Below are positions 1 to 8,997 of a stretch of DNA of 64,000 nt, one piece after another. The DNA is from Rhizobium sp. Pop5 (GTDB taxonomy: Bacteria; Pseudomonadota; Alphaproteobacteria; Rhizobiales; Rhizobiaceae). Both the position numbers and the translations under genes were made by a program. Position 1 is the first letter of the stretch. Each line of letters begins with the position of its first letter. The notes under the pieces were generated by a model, which saw only the letters and a list, made by a program, of their open reading frames with translations, did not search any database and had not been told where the DNA came from. The DNA is taken from contig NZ_CP099400.1 in NCBI RefSeq assembly GCF_024721175.1, forward strand, positions 248,001 through 312,000, read 5' to 3'.

Positions 1-1050
1 CGTGCAGGCAAGATCGTTGTGGGTGTGGGTGACGCAGATTGGCCCGGTCGGCTTGCCCACGACATCAGGAAAGGCGCCGGCGAGGCCCGGCTTGATCTCT
101 TTGGCAAAGCCATTATGCGAGAAGGCGCCCTGCAGCAAAGTGAGCGAGAAGAATTCCAGCTTGGTCACGGGCGCGAGCTTGTTCGCCGCCGCCGAAACCA
201 GCCGGGCGCCAAAACTGTGGCCGACGAGATGCAGTCGGATCTGCCGCTGCAACACGAGTTTCGACAGCACGCTTTCGGTCAACGCCTCGCCGACGATGCC
301 GGCGCGGTTCTTCATCTCGTAGTAGGTCAACTGGTTCAGGAACCGCGCGACGGCTGCTCTCGGCCCGGAGATCAGGCCCGAGACGACGTCGCCGAGACCC
401 TGCGTCTTGCCGACGGAGCTTTCGATATTGAAGGTCGGCGGCGGGACCAGCCCTTCCATCAGCACCTTGGCGCTGTTGGCATCCTCCGTCGCGAGCGCGA
501 TGGGCTCGGCATCGGCCTTGAGTTCCGTATCGGCTCCGGGATAGCCAATCGCTTTGTTGCCTTTCCTGACGAGGAAGAGCGATGCCGTTTCATCGAGGGT
601 CTTGGCCGCGGCGCGCGCTCTTTCGACCGTGGCAGTGCCATCCGAGCCGAAGAGATCCTCGAAATCGGCCAGCACCTCGTCGAAAACCTTGTCATCGATA
701 TCCCTGATTTCCGCTACCGTTCCACCGGCTGCCTGGGCGCCGCCGCCTGATGTCACCAGCGTCTGCTCATCGAAATTGGTGCGATAGGCCTTGGCCGGCC
801 AGACGACGCCGGCGACGACAGTGCGGCGCGCCTTGTCCGCAGCAAGCTTCTTGCAGGCATTCGCCCACAGCGTTCCGTAGAGCGTTCGGGCGTCGTCCTT
901 GGTGTTCTTCCAGCCATGTGACATCACCACGAGATCGGTGATATCGGGCTGGTTCAGCAGCGCGGCGAGCTTTCCCGTCAACGTGGGATCGATCGCACCG
1001 TCCCTGTCGAATTCGAGCCATAGGAATGGCGAGGGGCCAAGCGTGTCCAT
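1..1050 (-). CDS. Alpha/beta hydrolase (lipase-like), partial at window edge
   Basis: The minus-strand frame from the ATG at 1050 stays open for 350 codons to the window edge, so the C-terminus is missing. Residues 277-281 read G-H-S-F-G, the nucleophile elbow of alpha/beta hydrolases, with the likely catalytic Ser at residue 279; the strand before it (LHLVGHSFGARL) is typical. An early segment (DLVVMSHGWKN) fits the strand and oxyanion loop that open the fold. No signal peptide is seen, so it is probably cytosolic. The start is set by TAAGGAGG, which contains the stop codon of the upstream subtilase gene, so the two are translationally coupled. The substrate is unknown. Family assignment is firm and exact function is not. 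Confidence 0.75.
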   Translation of the reverse strand, partial: MDTLGPSPFLWLEFDRDGAIDPTLTGKLAALLNQPDITDLVVMSHGWKNTKDDARTLYGTLWANACKKLAADKARRTVVAGVVWPAKAYRTNFDEQTLVTSGGGAQAAGGTVAEIRDIDDKVFDEVLADFEDLFGSDGTATVERARAAAKTLDETASLFLVRKGNKAIGYPGADTELKADAEPIALATEDANSAKVLMEGLVPPPTFNIESSVGKTQGLGDVVSGLISGPRAAVARFLNQLTYYEMKNRAGIVGEALTESVLSKLVLQRQIRLHLVGHSFGARLVSAAANKLAPVTKLEFFSLTLLQGAFSHNGFAKEIKPGLAGAFPDVVGKPTGPICVTHTHNDLACT

Positions 1051-1059
1051 GCGTCCTCC

Positions 1060-2721
1060 TTACACAGCTTGCAGCGTTCGCATCAGATCGAGAAGCCCGG
1101 CGCCCTGAAACTCCGGCCGCCGCTTGAGGTCGGTCGCAGCGCCGACGAAGATTTCCTTGACGCGTTCGGGCTGGCCGAGAAATTCGCGCCGGACCGACAG
1201 AAAGGCGGCGATCGCACCGGAGACGTGCGGTGCCGCCATGCTCGTGCCGGTATCCTCCCGGAACGGCGCCTCGTCAGGCTTGTCGGCGTCATAGAGCGCG
1301 CAGGAAATGATGCGCTCGCCGGGGGCGACGAGATCGGGTTTCATGCGCCCGTCCGCTGTCGGCCCCTTCGAGGAGAAATAGGAGACGCCGTAGGTATGCG
1401 GCATGTCGCGATGCGTCGAGCCGACGGTGATGGCGAGCGCGGCATTGCCGGGATCCATGATCGTGCCGCTATGGGCCGCGCGCTCCACCGCGCCGGAAAA
1501 TTGCGCCACTGTACCATAGCCGGCATTACCGGCCGCAACGACGACGCAGACCCCCGAGCGCACCAGCCTGTTGACTTCGACGCAGAGCGGGCTTTGCCCG
1601 GCTGCGAACCAGACCGGATTGAACACATATCCCAGGCTGAGATTGATGCCGTGGATCTTGATGTTGCGCCCATAGTCGTTCGAACGCTGGATGTAGTTGA
1701 TGGCGGCCAGCAGGTTGCTGAGTTTCCCCTGCTTCTCATTGATGAGCACCTTCAGGCTCATCAGCTTGCAATGCGGCGCCATGCCGGAGATCGCGCCCTG
1801 ATGCTCATCGGTCACCTCAGACCTGGTATCATCCTCGTTGCGTATTTCCGAGGTAACCGAGATTTTCGTTACTCTCTCCGTCTTCGGGTCTTCCGATATA
1901 GACGTGCGGCCCGCAATGATGCCGGCGACATGAGTCCCGTGGCCTGCGGCGTCGGTCAGCGCGGTCGCCGGTGCCGAAGCCGGATCGGGATTATCAGATG
2001 TAAAATCCCAGTGGCTGAGGCCATCCGGCAATTCGAGCGTTTTCAGCGTCGAGAAATGCGGATGGTTCTTGTCGATGCCGGTATCGGCCACGGCCCAGAC
2101 GATGCCCTTTCCGCTGGCAGCGAATGAGGCTTGAGCCGCATCGCACTTGATCGTCCGGACGGATTCATAGACGCAGCGGGAGATCTCGTGATCGTGCCAG
2201 ATCTTGTAGACGAGCGGAATATCCCTCTGCTTGCCGTCGCTCTTCTCGTCGTCGCCCTTGGCCATCGTCCAGATCGCCAGCCGGCCGATCGCTTCCCGGG
2301 TCAGGGTGGCGAAAACATAGCTGTCGGTCCAGAGCGATTTGGCGGCAATCCTGCTGCCGTTCGAAAAGATCTGGGAGAGGTCGAGCTTGCTATCATCGGA
2401 GACCGCAGGCATGCCGAGCGGCGCCGACATGCCGAAACGCCGCAGATTGTTGCTTTCATCCGTCGCGCCGATCCTGTCGAGGTGGAGCAGATAGGCCTCG
2501 AACAGGAGCTGGCGCGCCGCCGTCGCGCCGCCGGGAAAATCGCGATTGAATTCGATGACGACATCGAAACTCTCAGGGGTCTTGCTGGCCTTCTTCGGAC
2601 GATCCGGATCGCCCTTCATGAAGGACGAGAGATCGCCCCCGATTCGAGTCTTGACCAGGTTCTCCTGAATGCTGCCCTCGGATTCCGTTCGGGGCTGGGC
2701 CGGTCGTTGCCGTTTCGCCAT
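1060..2721 (-). CDS. S8 family serine peptidase (subtilase)
   Basis: A 553-residue subtilisin-family protease. The catalytic triad is visible: Asp213 in VADTGID, His261 in GHGTHVAGI and Ser494 in GTSMAAPHVSG; AAGNAG supplies the oxyanion Asn. There is no N-terminal signal peptide and no obvious inhibitor-type propeptide; the first 190 residues form an uncharacterised N-terminal region, so an intracellular or regulatory protease is likelier than a secreted degradative one. A GAGGAG Shine-Dalgarno precedes the ATG at 2721. Its TAA stop lies inside the Shine-Dalgarno of the next gene, an alpha/beta hydrolase, pointing to a two-gene operon whose products act together. The target is unknown. Confidence 0.9.
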   Translation of the reverse strand: MAKRQRPAQPRTESEGSIQENLVKTRIGGDLSSFMKGDPDRPKKASKTPESFDVVIEFNRDFPGGATAARQLLFEAYLLHLDRIGATDESNNLRRFGMSAPLGMPAVSDDSKLDLSQIFSNGSRIAAKSLWTDSYVFATLTREAIGRLAIWTMAKGDDEKSDGKQRDIPLVYKIWHDHEISRCVYESVRTIKCDAAQASFAASGKGIVWAVADTGIDKNHPHFSTLKTLELPDGLSHWDFTSDNPDPASAPATALTDAAGHGTHVAGIIAGRTSISEDPKTERVTKISVTSEIRNEDDTRSEVTDEHQGAISGMAPHCKLMSLKVLINEKQGKLSNLLAAINYIQRSNDYGRNIKIHGINLSLGYVFNPVWFAAGQSPLCVEVNRLVRSGVCVVVAAGNAGYGTVAQFSGAVERAAHSGTIMDPGNAALAITVGSTHRDMPHTYGVSYFSSKGPTADGRMKPDLVAPGERIISCALYDADKPDEAPFREDTGTSMAAPHVSGAIAAFLSVRREFLGQPERVKEIFVGAATDLKRRPEFQGAGLLDLMRTLQAV

Positions 2722-2774
2722 GCGGCTGTCCTCTCCTCTTTCGAAAAGAATAGCAGCAGCAACCGTGGGTGCAA

Positions 2775-2791
2775 TGTATTTCTAAAATACA
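2775..2791. promoter_or_regulatory. Candidate operator palindrome upstream of the subtilase gene
   Basis: TGTATTT-CTA-AAATACA is a perfect inverted repeat with 7-bp arms and a 3-bp spacer in an AT-rich patch, 54 bp upstream of the subtilase start. It looks like a binding site for a dimeric regulator. No regulator can be assigned. Confidence 0.4.
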
Positions 2792-2923
2792 CCTATATAT
2801 TTAAGCGAAACTCGGCAGTTGCAGACTTGATTAAGTATGCTCGAAACGTGTCTGCTATTCATCTTTTACGTTCAGATGCCAGATGTTTCACGTAAACTAT
2901 GCGTGTGGCGAAGCCGGGGACTT

Positions 2924-3508
2924 CTAACTCCAATCATGCAGATCCGTCGTAATCGCCGCCCCAATCGAAAACTCCGAAAACCGCACCCTCAGCCCACTAC
3001 GCTCCGGCGTACACGCAGCCGGCCCGACCTCATAGCGGTCTGCGGCCGGGAAGGGCGCTAGCCGCAGCAGCGGCCAGAAGCTGCCGTCGCGGGAGGCCTG
3101 GATCCGCATCGCTCCGTTCGCGACCGTCACACGGATGCGGAAATCTTCGAGTTCCTTGAAGGGCTGCGACACCGACCAGTCGGATCTGCCGTCAGTAACG
3201 ACGGTGCTGAGGAAGGCTTCGCCGTCGGTGAATTCCACGCCTGTTTTCACCCAGCGTTTCTCGTCGATGCGCACCATCAGGCCGGCCTGGTCGTAGAGCC
3301 TGCGGAATTCGCCCTGGATGCGGATCTGTGCGGTGAAGCTGTCGCCGGTGGGAAAGGCGAGGAAGTGGCCGCTGTCGCGGGTGAAGCCGTAATAGGTTTC
3401 GCGCCAGAAATCGGTCTTCTCGCTTGTCGTCATCGTCAGGCCGGTTTCGTCGGCGTGCCAGCTCGCCGGTTCGTTCAGCCATTTTCCGTCGTTGAAATCG
3501 ATGCTCAT
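2924..3508 (-). CDS. DUF1349 domain protein
   Basis: About 194 residues with the features of DUF1349 proteins, a concanavalin-like beta-sandwich family found near carbohydrate genes: an early W-x-x-E-T-Y-Y-G-F segment, DQAGLMVRID, the K-T-G-V-E-F strand and the late GLRVRFSEF strand. No signal peptide is present. An ATG at 3514 is also possible, but AGGAGG lies only 3 bases before it and 9 bases before the ATG at 3508, so 3508 is preferred. It is monocistronic, between the subtilase gene and the divergent transport operon. The biochemical role of the family is not established; binding or modification of a sugar is a guess. Confidence 0.75.
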   Translation of the reverse strand: MSIDFNDGKWLNEPASWHADETGLTMTTSEKTDFWRETYYGFTRDSGHFLAFPTGDSFTAQIRIQGEFRRLYDQAGLMVRIDEKRWVKTGVEFTDGEAFLSTVVTDGRSDWSVSQPFKELEDFRIRVTVANGAMRIQASRDGSFWPLLRLAPFPAADRYEVGPAACTPERSGLRVRFSEFSIGAAITTDLHDWS

Positions 3509-3654
3509 CCGCATCTCCCTCCTTTGAAATCTTGCCGCAGGGCGATCGTCTCACCTTGGCATATCACGCAGGCTTCGGGCAGAGGGCAGCGCAGCTGAAA
3601 ATGGTGCCTTTCCGACAATGGGCCATCCGCGGCTGCATAATCGGCCGCTCATGC

Positions 3655-3682
3655 TTGACACGTTAGTTCCAGCTTCTATTCT
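3655..3682 (+). promoter_or_regulatory. Sigma70-type promoter of the peptide/ureide ABC operon
   Basis: TTGACA at 3655-3660 and TATTCT at 3677-3682 are separated by 16 bp, about 50 bp upstream of the binding-protein start at 3733. This is the best -35/-10 pair in the region. Confidence 0.55.
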
Positions 3683-3696
3683 GTTACAAAAAGATG

Positions 3697-3716
3697 AATT
3701 ACATAATTATGGAATT
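3697..3716. promoter_or_regulatory. Candidate operator just downstream of the ABC operon promoter
   Basis: A 20-bp palindrome: the core CATAATTATG is perfectly symmetric and is flanked by AATT on both sides, with a single mismatched pair between. It lies 15 bp after the -10 hexamer, where a bound repressor would block initiation or clearance. No local regulator gene is adjacent, so the protein that binds is unknown. Confidence 0.45.
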
Positions 3717-3732
3717 AAACCGGGAGCCTCAC

Positions 3733-5259
3733 ATGAAAACATTGGTCGCATTCCTGCTCGGCACTGCGCTCGTCGCCCTGCCTTCGACCTTGCTTGCCCA
3801 GGAGAAGGGCGGGGTTATCAACGTCGCGACGATCGGCGAGCCGCCGACGCTCGATCCGATGTCGTCGACGGCCGATCTTGTCGGCATCGTCACGCAGCAT
3901 ATTTTCGAAACGCTCTACACCTTCGACAGGAGCTGGAATGTCACGCCGCTGCTGGCCGAAAGCCTGCCCGAGATCAGCGCCGACGGCAAAACCTATACGA
4001 TCAAGCTCAGGACCGGCATCAAGTTCCACGACAATAGCGATATGACGTCGGACGATGTCGTCGCCTCGCTCACCCGCTGGATGAAGATCGCCTCGCGCGG
4101 CAAGCAGGTGGCCGGCTTCATCGACAAGATCGCGGCGACCGATTCCGCGACCGTGACGATCACGCTGAAGCAGCCATACGCACCGCTGACCTCGCTGCTC
4201 GCCTTCAACAATTCGGCCGCGATCATCATCCCCTCCGAAAAGCAGGACGAACCGATGAAGGAATTCATCGGGACCGGCCCCTACATGCTGAAGGAGCGCA
4301 AGGCCGACCAGTATATCCAGCTCGTCCGTTTCGATGGCTATAAGTCCCGCGAAGGCGACGGCAATGGTTACGGCGGCGCCCGTCATCAATATCTCGACGA
4401 GATCCGCTTCGTGCCGGTGCCGGATCCGAACACCCGCGTCGAGGCCGCCGTTTCCGGCCAGTATGATTATGTCGATTCCATACCCGTGGAATCCTACGAT
4501 AAGCTGAAGGCTTCGACCGCCTCGCAGCCGGTCATGCTGAAGCCCTTCGGTTATCCTGTTTTCGTGTTCAACACGAAGGAAGGCGTTGCCGGGAATGTTG
4601 AGGTTCGCAAGGCGATCCGCCAAGCGCTCAACATGGAAGACATGCTGGCCGCAGCCTTCGGCGGCACGGATTTCTATGCGCTCGACGGCTCGATCTATCC
4701 GAAGACCTTTGCCTGGTCGACGGATGCCGGTGCCGAGGGCGCCTATAACGTCGCCGATCCGGAAGGGGCGGCAGCCGCCGCCAAAAAAGCCGGTTACAAT
4801 GGCGAGCCGATCCGTATCCTGACGAGCCGCCAGTATGAATTCCATTACAAGATGGCGCAGGTCGCCGCCGAATATCTGAAGCTCGCCGGCTTCACCGTCG
4901 ATATGCAGGTGGTGGACTGGGCCACGCTGACGCAGCGTCGCACCGATCCGAAGCTCTGGGATATCTACATCACCCACAGCCCCTTCCTGCCGGAGCCGGC
5001 CCTCATCGGTTCGCTCTCGACCAGTTCGCCCGGATGGTGGGATACGCCGGCCCGCAAGGCTGCGGTCGATGCCTTCACTTCGGAAGTCGATCCGAAGAAG
5101 CGCGTGGCACTCTGGGCCGATGTCCAGAAGGCGATCTATGCGGATGCGCCCTTCATGAAGATCGGTGATTTCAACGCGGTCTCGGCAAAGTCGGTCAAGC
5201 TTGAAGGCGTCGATCCGGCTCCGTGGCCGTATTTCTGGAACGCTTCGATCAAGAAGTAA
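3733..5259 (+). CDS. ABC transporter substrate-binding protein, family 5 (peptide/opine/nickel type)
   Basis: A 508-residue periplasmic binding protein. The ATG at 3733 gives a signal peptide (MKTLVAFLLG followed by a hydrophobic core and a cut after LLAQ), whereas the earlier in-frame ATG at 3694 would add 13 unlikely residues. The mature start (GGVINVATIGEPPTLDPMSS) and segments such as VTPLLAESLPEIS, IKFHDNSDMTSDDVVASLTRW and FIGTGPYMLKE are standard for the DppA/OppA family. It heads an operon with two permeases, a Rid protein, a SelA-like PLP enzyme and a fused ATPase. The enzymes suggest a nitrogen-containing ligand; which one cannot be read from sequence. Confidence 0.9.
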   Translation: MKTLVAFLLGTALVALPSTLLAQEKGGVINVATIGEPPTLDPMSSTADLVGIVTQHIFETLYTFDRSWNVTPLLAESLPEISADGKTYTIKLRTGIKFHDNSDMTSDDVVASLTRWMKIASRGKQVAGFIDKIAATDSATVTITLKQPYAPLTSLLAFNNSAAIIIPSEKQDEPMKEFIGTGPYMLKERKADQYIQLVRFDGYKSREGDGNGYGGARHQYLDEIRFVPVPDPNTRVEAAVSGQYDYVDSIPVESYDKLKASTASQPVMLKPFGYPVFVFNTKEGVAGNVEVRKAIRQALNMEDMLAAAFGGTDFYALDGSIYPKTFAWSTDAGAEGAYNVADPEGAAAAAKKAGYNGEPIRILTSRQYEFHYKMAQVAAEYLKLAGFTVDMQVVDWATLTQRRTDPKLWDIYITHSPFLPEPALIGSLSTSSPGWWDTPARKAAVDAFTSEVDPKKRVALWADVQKAIYADAPFMKIGDFNAVSAKSVKLEGVDPAPWPYFWNASIKK

Positions 5260-5267
5260 ACACCGCC

Positions 5268-5298
5268 ACCGGCGCCGCTTTTCGTGGTCGGTGCCGGT
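5268..5298 (+). terminator. Intercistronic stem-loop after the binding-protein gene
   Basis: ACCGGCGCC at 5268-5276 pairs with GGTGCCGGT at 5290-5298 with one mismatch, followed by CTTCTTTTC. In the gap between binding protein and permease such hairpins usually attenuate downstream transcription or protect the 5' mRNA, giving excess binding protein. Confidence 0.5.
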
Positions 5299-5342
5299 CT
5301 TCTTTTCTGTCGCATCTGCAAGGGCTCAAAAACAGGCCATTC

Positions 5343-6284
5343 ATGATCCGCTACATCCTCCAGCGCCTGTTCGGCATGATCGTCGTGATGTTTCTCGTCG
5401 TCACGATCGTCTTTGTCATCGTGCGCGTCACACCGGGAGATCCGGCCGCCGTCATGCTCGGACCGGATGCGACGCCGCAGGATATTGCCGATCTCAGATC
5501 CCGGCTTGGCCTCGATCAGTCGCTCGGCCTGCAATATGTCTATTATATCGGCCAGCTGCTGAAGGGCGATCTCGGCCAGTCGATCTTCCTCAACATGCCG
5601 GTCACTTCGGCTCTGCTGGACCGCGCCGAGCCGACCTTCTTCCTGACGCTGTTCTCGCTCGCCATCGCCACCGTCATCGCCCTGCCGATCGGCATCTATG
5701 CCGCCTATCGCCGTGGCTCCTTCATCGACCAGGCGGCAACGACGCTCGCCATGTTTGCCGCCAGCATTCCAAGCTTCTGGCTCGGCCTCATCCTGATGCA
5801 GTTCTTCGCCGTCAGGCTGAATCTCTTCCCAGTCTCGGGCTATGGCGGCCCCGGCTCGACCTTCGCGGACCGCATGTACCATCTGACGCTGCCGGCCTTC
5901 GCGCTCGGCATCGTCTCCTCGGCGCTGATCCTGCGCTTCACCCGCGCGTCGATGCTGGACGTGCTCGGCGACGACTATATCCGCACGGCGCGCGCCAAGG
6001 GGCTGATCGAGCGCAAGGTCATCCTCAAGCACGCGCTGAAGAATGCGCTGATCCCGATCCTGACGGTGATCGGGCTCACGGCGGCGGTGCTGATTTCGGG
6101 CGCCGTCGTTACTGAGACCGTCTTCGGCCTGCCGGGAGTCGGCAATCTCGTCGTTTCGGCGGTGTTGCGCCGCGACTATCCCGTCATCCAGGGGGCTCTG
6201 CTCGTCATCGCCGCGCTCTATGTGCTGATCAATTTTGCGATCGACATGCTCTACCTGCTGGTTGATCCGAGGGTGCGCTACTGA
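5343..6284 (+). CDS. ABC transporter permease, DppB type
   Basis: A 313-residue inner-membrane permease starting MIRYILQRLFGM, the typical DppB/OppB N-terminus with an immediate first membrane helix. About six membrane segments are visible. The conserved periplasmic loop (TPGDPAAVMLGPDAT) and the coupling loop near residue 200 (YIRTARAKGLIERKVILKHALKNALIP, the EAA motif) are intact. An in-frame start 40 codons earlier lies in the intercistronic stem-loop and is unlikely. Its TGA overlaps the ATG of the next permease by one base, so the two are translationally coupled. It forms the heterodimeric channel of the importer. Confidence 0.92.
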   Translation: MIRYILQRLFGMIVVMFLVVTIVFVIVRVTPGDPAAVMLGPDATPQDIADLRSRLGLDQSLGLQYVYYIGQLLKGDLGQSIFLNMPVTSALLDRAEPTFFLTLFSLAIATVIALPIGIYAAYRRGSFIDQAATTLAMFAASIPSFWLGLILMQFFAVRLNLFPVSGYGGPGSTFADRMYHLTLPAFALGIVSSALILRFTRASMLDVLGDDYIRTARAKGLIERKVILKHALKNALIPILTVIGLTAAVLISGAVVTETVFGLPGVGNLVVSAVLRRDYPVIQGALLVIAALYVLINFAIDMLYLLVDPRVRY

Positions 6285-7153
6285 TGGCCGATATCGCAAT
6301 CAAACCGGTCGAAAGCGAAGGCAGCAAATTCGTACGCCGCCTCTTGAAGCGCAAGACGGTCGCGTGCGGCCTGCTGATCCTGACGATTTTCGTGCTGCTC
6401 GCGGCCTTCGCGCCTGTCGTGGCACCCTATTCGCCGTCCAAGCTTTCGATCGTCAACCGGCTGAAGCCGCCGAGTGGGATCTTCTTCTTCGGCACGGACG
6501 AGTTCGGCCGCGACGTCTTCTCGCGTACGATCTTCGCCGGCCGCCTGTCGCTGCTGGTCGGTGCAGCCGTCGTGACCCTGTCGGCGTTGATCGGCGTGAC
6601 CCTCGGCCTGCTTGCCGGCTTCTTTCAGAAGCTTGATACGCCGATCGCCCGGCTGATCGACGCGATGATGGCATTCCCGGATATTCTGCTGGCGATCGCG
6701 CTCGTCGCCGCCCTCGGCCCGTCATTGACCACCGTGATCATTGCGCTGTCGATCGTCTATGCGCCGCGCCTTGCCCGCATCGTGCGCGCCTCGACGCTGG
6801 TTATTCGCGAGCTTCCTTATGTCGAGGCGGCGAGGGCGCTTGGTATCTCGACCTTCCACATCATGACGCGGCATGTGCTGCGCAATCTGCTGTCGCCGAT
6901 CCTCGTGCAGGGCACGTTCCTCTTTGCGAGCGCCATGTTGGCCGAAGCCGGCCTGTCTTTCCTCGGCCTCGGCGTCAGCCCCGAAATCCCGACCTGGGGA
7001 ACGATGATCGCCGGAGGCCGGCAATATATCGGCCAGGCCGATTGGATGACGCTCTTTCCGGGTGTCGCGATCATTCTTTCCGTGTTGTCGCTGCAGATGG
7101 TCGGCGACGGCCTCAGGGACATGCTCGATCCAAGACTTCGCAAGGACCTTTAA
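6284..7153 (+). CDS. ABC transporter permease, DppC type
   Basis: A 289-residue partner permease with an N-terminal cytoplasmic stretch and first helix around residues 26-48, then the family loop GTDEFGRDVFSR and about five further helices. The EAA coupling loop reads YVEAARALGISTFHIMTRHVLRNLLSPI. The start overlaps the stop of the DppB-type gene (TGATG). With its neighbours it builds a dipeptide-family importer. Confidence 0.92.
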   Translation: MADIAIKPVESEGSKFVRRLLKRKTVACGLLILTIFVLLAAFAPVVAPYSPSKLSIVNRLKPPSGIFFFGTDEFGRDVFSRTIFAGRLSLLVGAAVVTLSALIGVTLGLLAGFFQKLDTPIARLIDAMMAFPDILLAIALVAALGPSLTTVIIALSIVYAPRLARIVRASTLVIRELPYVEAARALGISTFHIMTRHVLRNLLSPILVQGTFLFASAMLAEAGLSFLGLGVSPEIPTWGTMIAGGRQYIGQADWMTLFPGVAIILSVLSLQMVGDGLRDMLDPRLRKDL

Positions 7154-7215
7154 TCCGCCGACGAAAGATCGGCCAAACGACATTCGTCAATCGAATTCGC
7201 ATGACAGGAGTTAGC

Positions 7216-7713
7216 GTGAATCAGTTTCCCGCCGCAGACACGGTTGAGAACTCGCCCTATGAACGGCTTGCTGCACTCGGCATCGAGCTTCCGCCGCCAC
7301 CGCCGCCGATCGCCAATTTCGTGACGCATGTGCTGGAAGGCAACATGCTCTATCTCTCCGGCCAAGGCCCGCGTGAAGCCGATGGCTTCCTGCATGCCGG
7401 CAAGGTCGGCGCCGGCGGCGTCGGTGTCGAAGAGGCTTATGGCCATGCGCGGCTGACCGGCATCAACCTGCTCTCGGTCATGCATGAGGCGCTCGGCGAT
7501 CTCTCCCGGGTCAAACGGGTGGTCAAGCTGCTCGGCATGGTCAATGCCGTGCCTGATTTCGAGGATCATCCGAGCGTCATCAACGGCTGTTCGGATCTGT
7601 TGATCGAAGTCTTCGGGCCGGCCGGCGAACATGCCCGTTCGGCCGTCGGCTTCGGGTCGCTTCCGGGCAACATCACCGTCGAAATCGAAGCCATCGTCGC
7701 CTTGCACGGCTGA
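7216..7713 (+). CDS. RidA/YjgF/UK114 family protein
   Basis: A 165-residue Rid-family protein; Rid proteins hydrolyse reactive enamines and imines or act in related amine chemistry. The GTG at 7216 is chosen because ACAGGAG ends 5 bases before it; an ATG at 7201 would place that Shine-Dalgarno inside the gene. The C-terminal signature is [16 protein letters not shown]. The residue corresponding to the catalytic Arg105 of E. coli RidA (in EVARLPKD) is Ser here (GFGSLPGN), so it belongs with Rid groups that lack the imine-deaminating arginine. It sits inside the transport operon, between permease and PLP-enzyme genes, which suggests a catabolic role on the imported compound. Confidence 0.85.
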   Translation: MNQFPAADTVENSPYERLAALGIELPPPPPPIANFVTHVLEGNMLYLSGQGPREADGFLHAGKVGAGGVGVEEAYGHARLTGINLLSVMHEALGDLSRVKRVVKLLGMVNAVPDFEDHPSVINGCSDLLIEVFGPAGEHARSAVGFGSLPGNITVEIEAIVALHG

Positions 7714-7783
7714 CGACAGCTTTCTTATTTGGAGCAGCGTTCCATCTTATCCCGCTTCCAGAGCCAGAATTCCGGAGAATTTC

Positions 7784-8980
7784 ATGCCTACTGATATGAG
7801 ACCATCGATCGGCCTTCGCCCCGTCATCAACGTATCGGGCACGATGACCAGCCTCGGCGCCTCCATCGTCGTGCCGGAAGCGATCGAGGCGATGGCGTCG
7901 ATCTTGCCGCACTTCGTCGAGATCAATGATCTGCAGCGCAAGGCAAGCGCCGTCATCGCCAGGCTGACGGGCGGCGAGGCAGGCTTCGTCACCGCCTCCT
8001 GCTCGGCTGGCATTTCGCTTGCCGTCGCCGGCGCGATTACCGGCGACAATCTGCTAGCGATCGAGAAGCTGCCGGATTCCGTGTCCGAGAAGAACGAAGT
8101 CCTGGTGCAGATGGGCCATGTGGTCAGCTACGGCGCGCCCGTCGACCAGGCGATCCGGCTTGCCGGCGGCAAGGTCGTTCTTGTGGGACAGGCGACCTCG
8201 ACCCATCGCTTCCACATGGAAAACGCCATCACCGACAGGACTGCTGCCGCCGTCTATGTCGTCTCCCACCACGTCGTCGATTACGGCCTTTTGAACCTCA
8301 AGGAATTCGCCGAGATCGCCCATGCCAGGGGCGTGCCCGTCATCGTCGATGCGGCCTCGGAATACGACCTCAGGATTTTCCTGGAGCAGGGGGCCGATAT
8401 CGCGCTCTATTCCGGCCACAAATTCCTCGGCGGCCCGACTTCGGGCATCGTCGTCGGCAAGAAGGAACTGGTGCGTCAAGCCTTCCTGCAGAACATGGGC
8501 ATCGGCCGTGGCATGAAGGTCGGCAAGGAGAGCATCTTCGGTGTCATGGCGGCGCTGGAAGCGTGGGAAAATCGCGACCATGCCGGCATTCGCGAACGCG
8601 AGACCGGCTATCTCAATCTCTGGAAGAAGTCGCTCGACGGCCGTCCCGGCGTCACTGCGCTGATCGAACCCGACCCGACCAACAATCCGCTCGATCGGCT
8701 GCGTCTCATCATCGATCCAGAGCAGGCCCATATCACCGCCTGGGATCTCGCCGATGCACTGGCCAAGGGCAGCCCGCCGATCATCGTGCGTGATCACGAA
8801 GTCGAGCACCGCTACTTCTATCTCGATCCGTGCAACCTGCATCCGGGCCAGGAGGTGATCGTCGCAAGCCGTCTCGGCGAGGAACTCGACAAGGCGCGCG
8901 CTTCCAACGAGATCATCGCCACACCCATCGAGAACCGCAGCCGGCATCGCTTCGACGGTCTGCTGCGCTGGCCGGATTGA
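7784..8980 (+). CDS. SelA-like PLP-dependent enzyme (aminotransferase fold type I)
   Basis: A 398-residue fold-type-I PLP enzyme of the SelA-related group that also includes D-glucosaminate-6-phosphate ammonia-lyase. The likely PLP lysine is Lys213 in [13 protein letters not shown]; the cofactor aspartate lies in [11 protein letters not shown]. The start at 7784 follows CCGGAGAA and gives the family N-terminus ([17 protein letters not shown]). It is not a true selenocysteine synthase on context, since it lies in an ABC uptake operon between a Rid protein and the ATPase gene. An ammonia-lyase or other beta-elimination on the transported substrate is plausible, and would generate the enamines that Rid proteins handle. 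The exact reaction is unknown. Confidence 0.8.
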   Translation: MPTDMRPSIGLRPVINVSGTMTSLGASIVVPEAIEAMASILPHFVEINDLQRKASAVIARLTGGEAGFVTASCSAGISLAVAGAITGDNLLAIEKLPDSVSEKNEVLVQMGHVVSYGAPVDQAIRLAGGKVVLVGQATSTHRFHMENAITDRTAAAVYVVSHHVVDYGLLNLKEFAEIAHARGVPVIVDAASEYDLRIFLEQGADIALYSGHKFLGGPTSGIVVGKKELVRQAFLQNMGIGRGMKVGKESIFGVMAALEAWENRDHAGIRERETGYLNLWKKSLDGRPGVTALIEPDPTNNPLDRLRLIIDPEQAHITAWDLADALAKGSPPIIVRDHEVEHRYFYLDPCNLHPGQEVIVASRLGEELDKARASNEIIATPIENRSRHRFDGLLRWPD

Positions 8981-8997
8981 ACCGAAGAGGAACCGAC

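Noticed and set aside
19..750. Plus-strand frame of 243 codons at the left edge
   Set aside because: Antisense to the alpha/beta hydrolase, which has a clear GHSFG motif and a coupled start.
5136..6299. Long minus-strand open frame opposite the DppB-type permease
   Set aside because: It is antisense to a well-supported permease, is extremely charged (RRGDDAERE-like), and has no ribosome site; a GC-rich shadow.
7784..8980. Selenocysteine synthase (selA)
   Set aside because: Only general SelA-like features are present and no selB, selD or selC gene is nearby; context is a catabolic operon.
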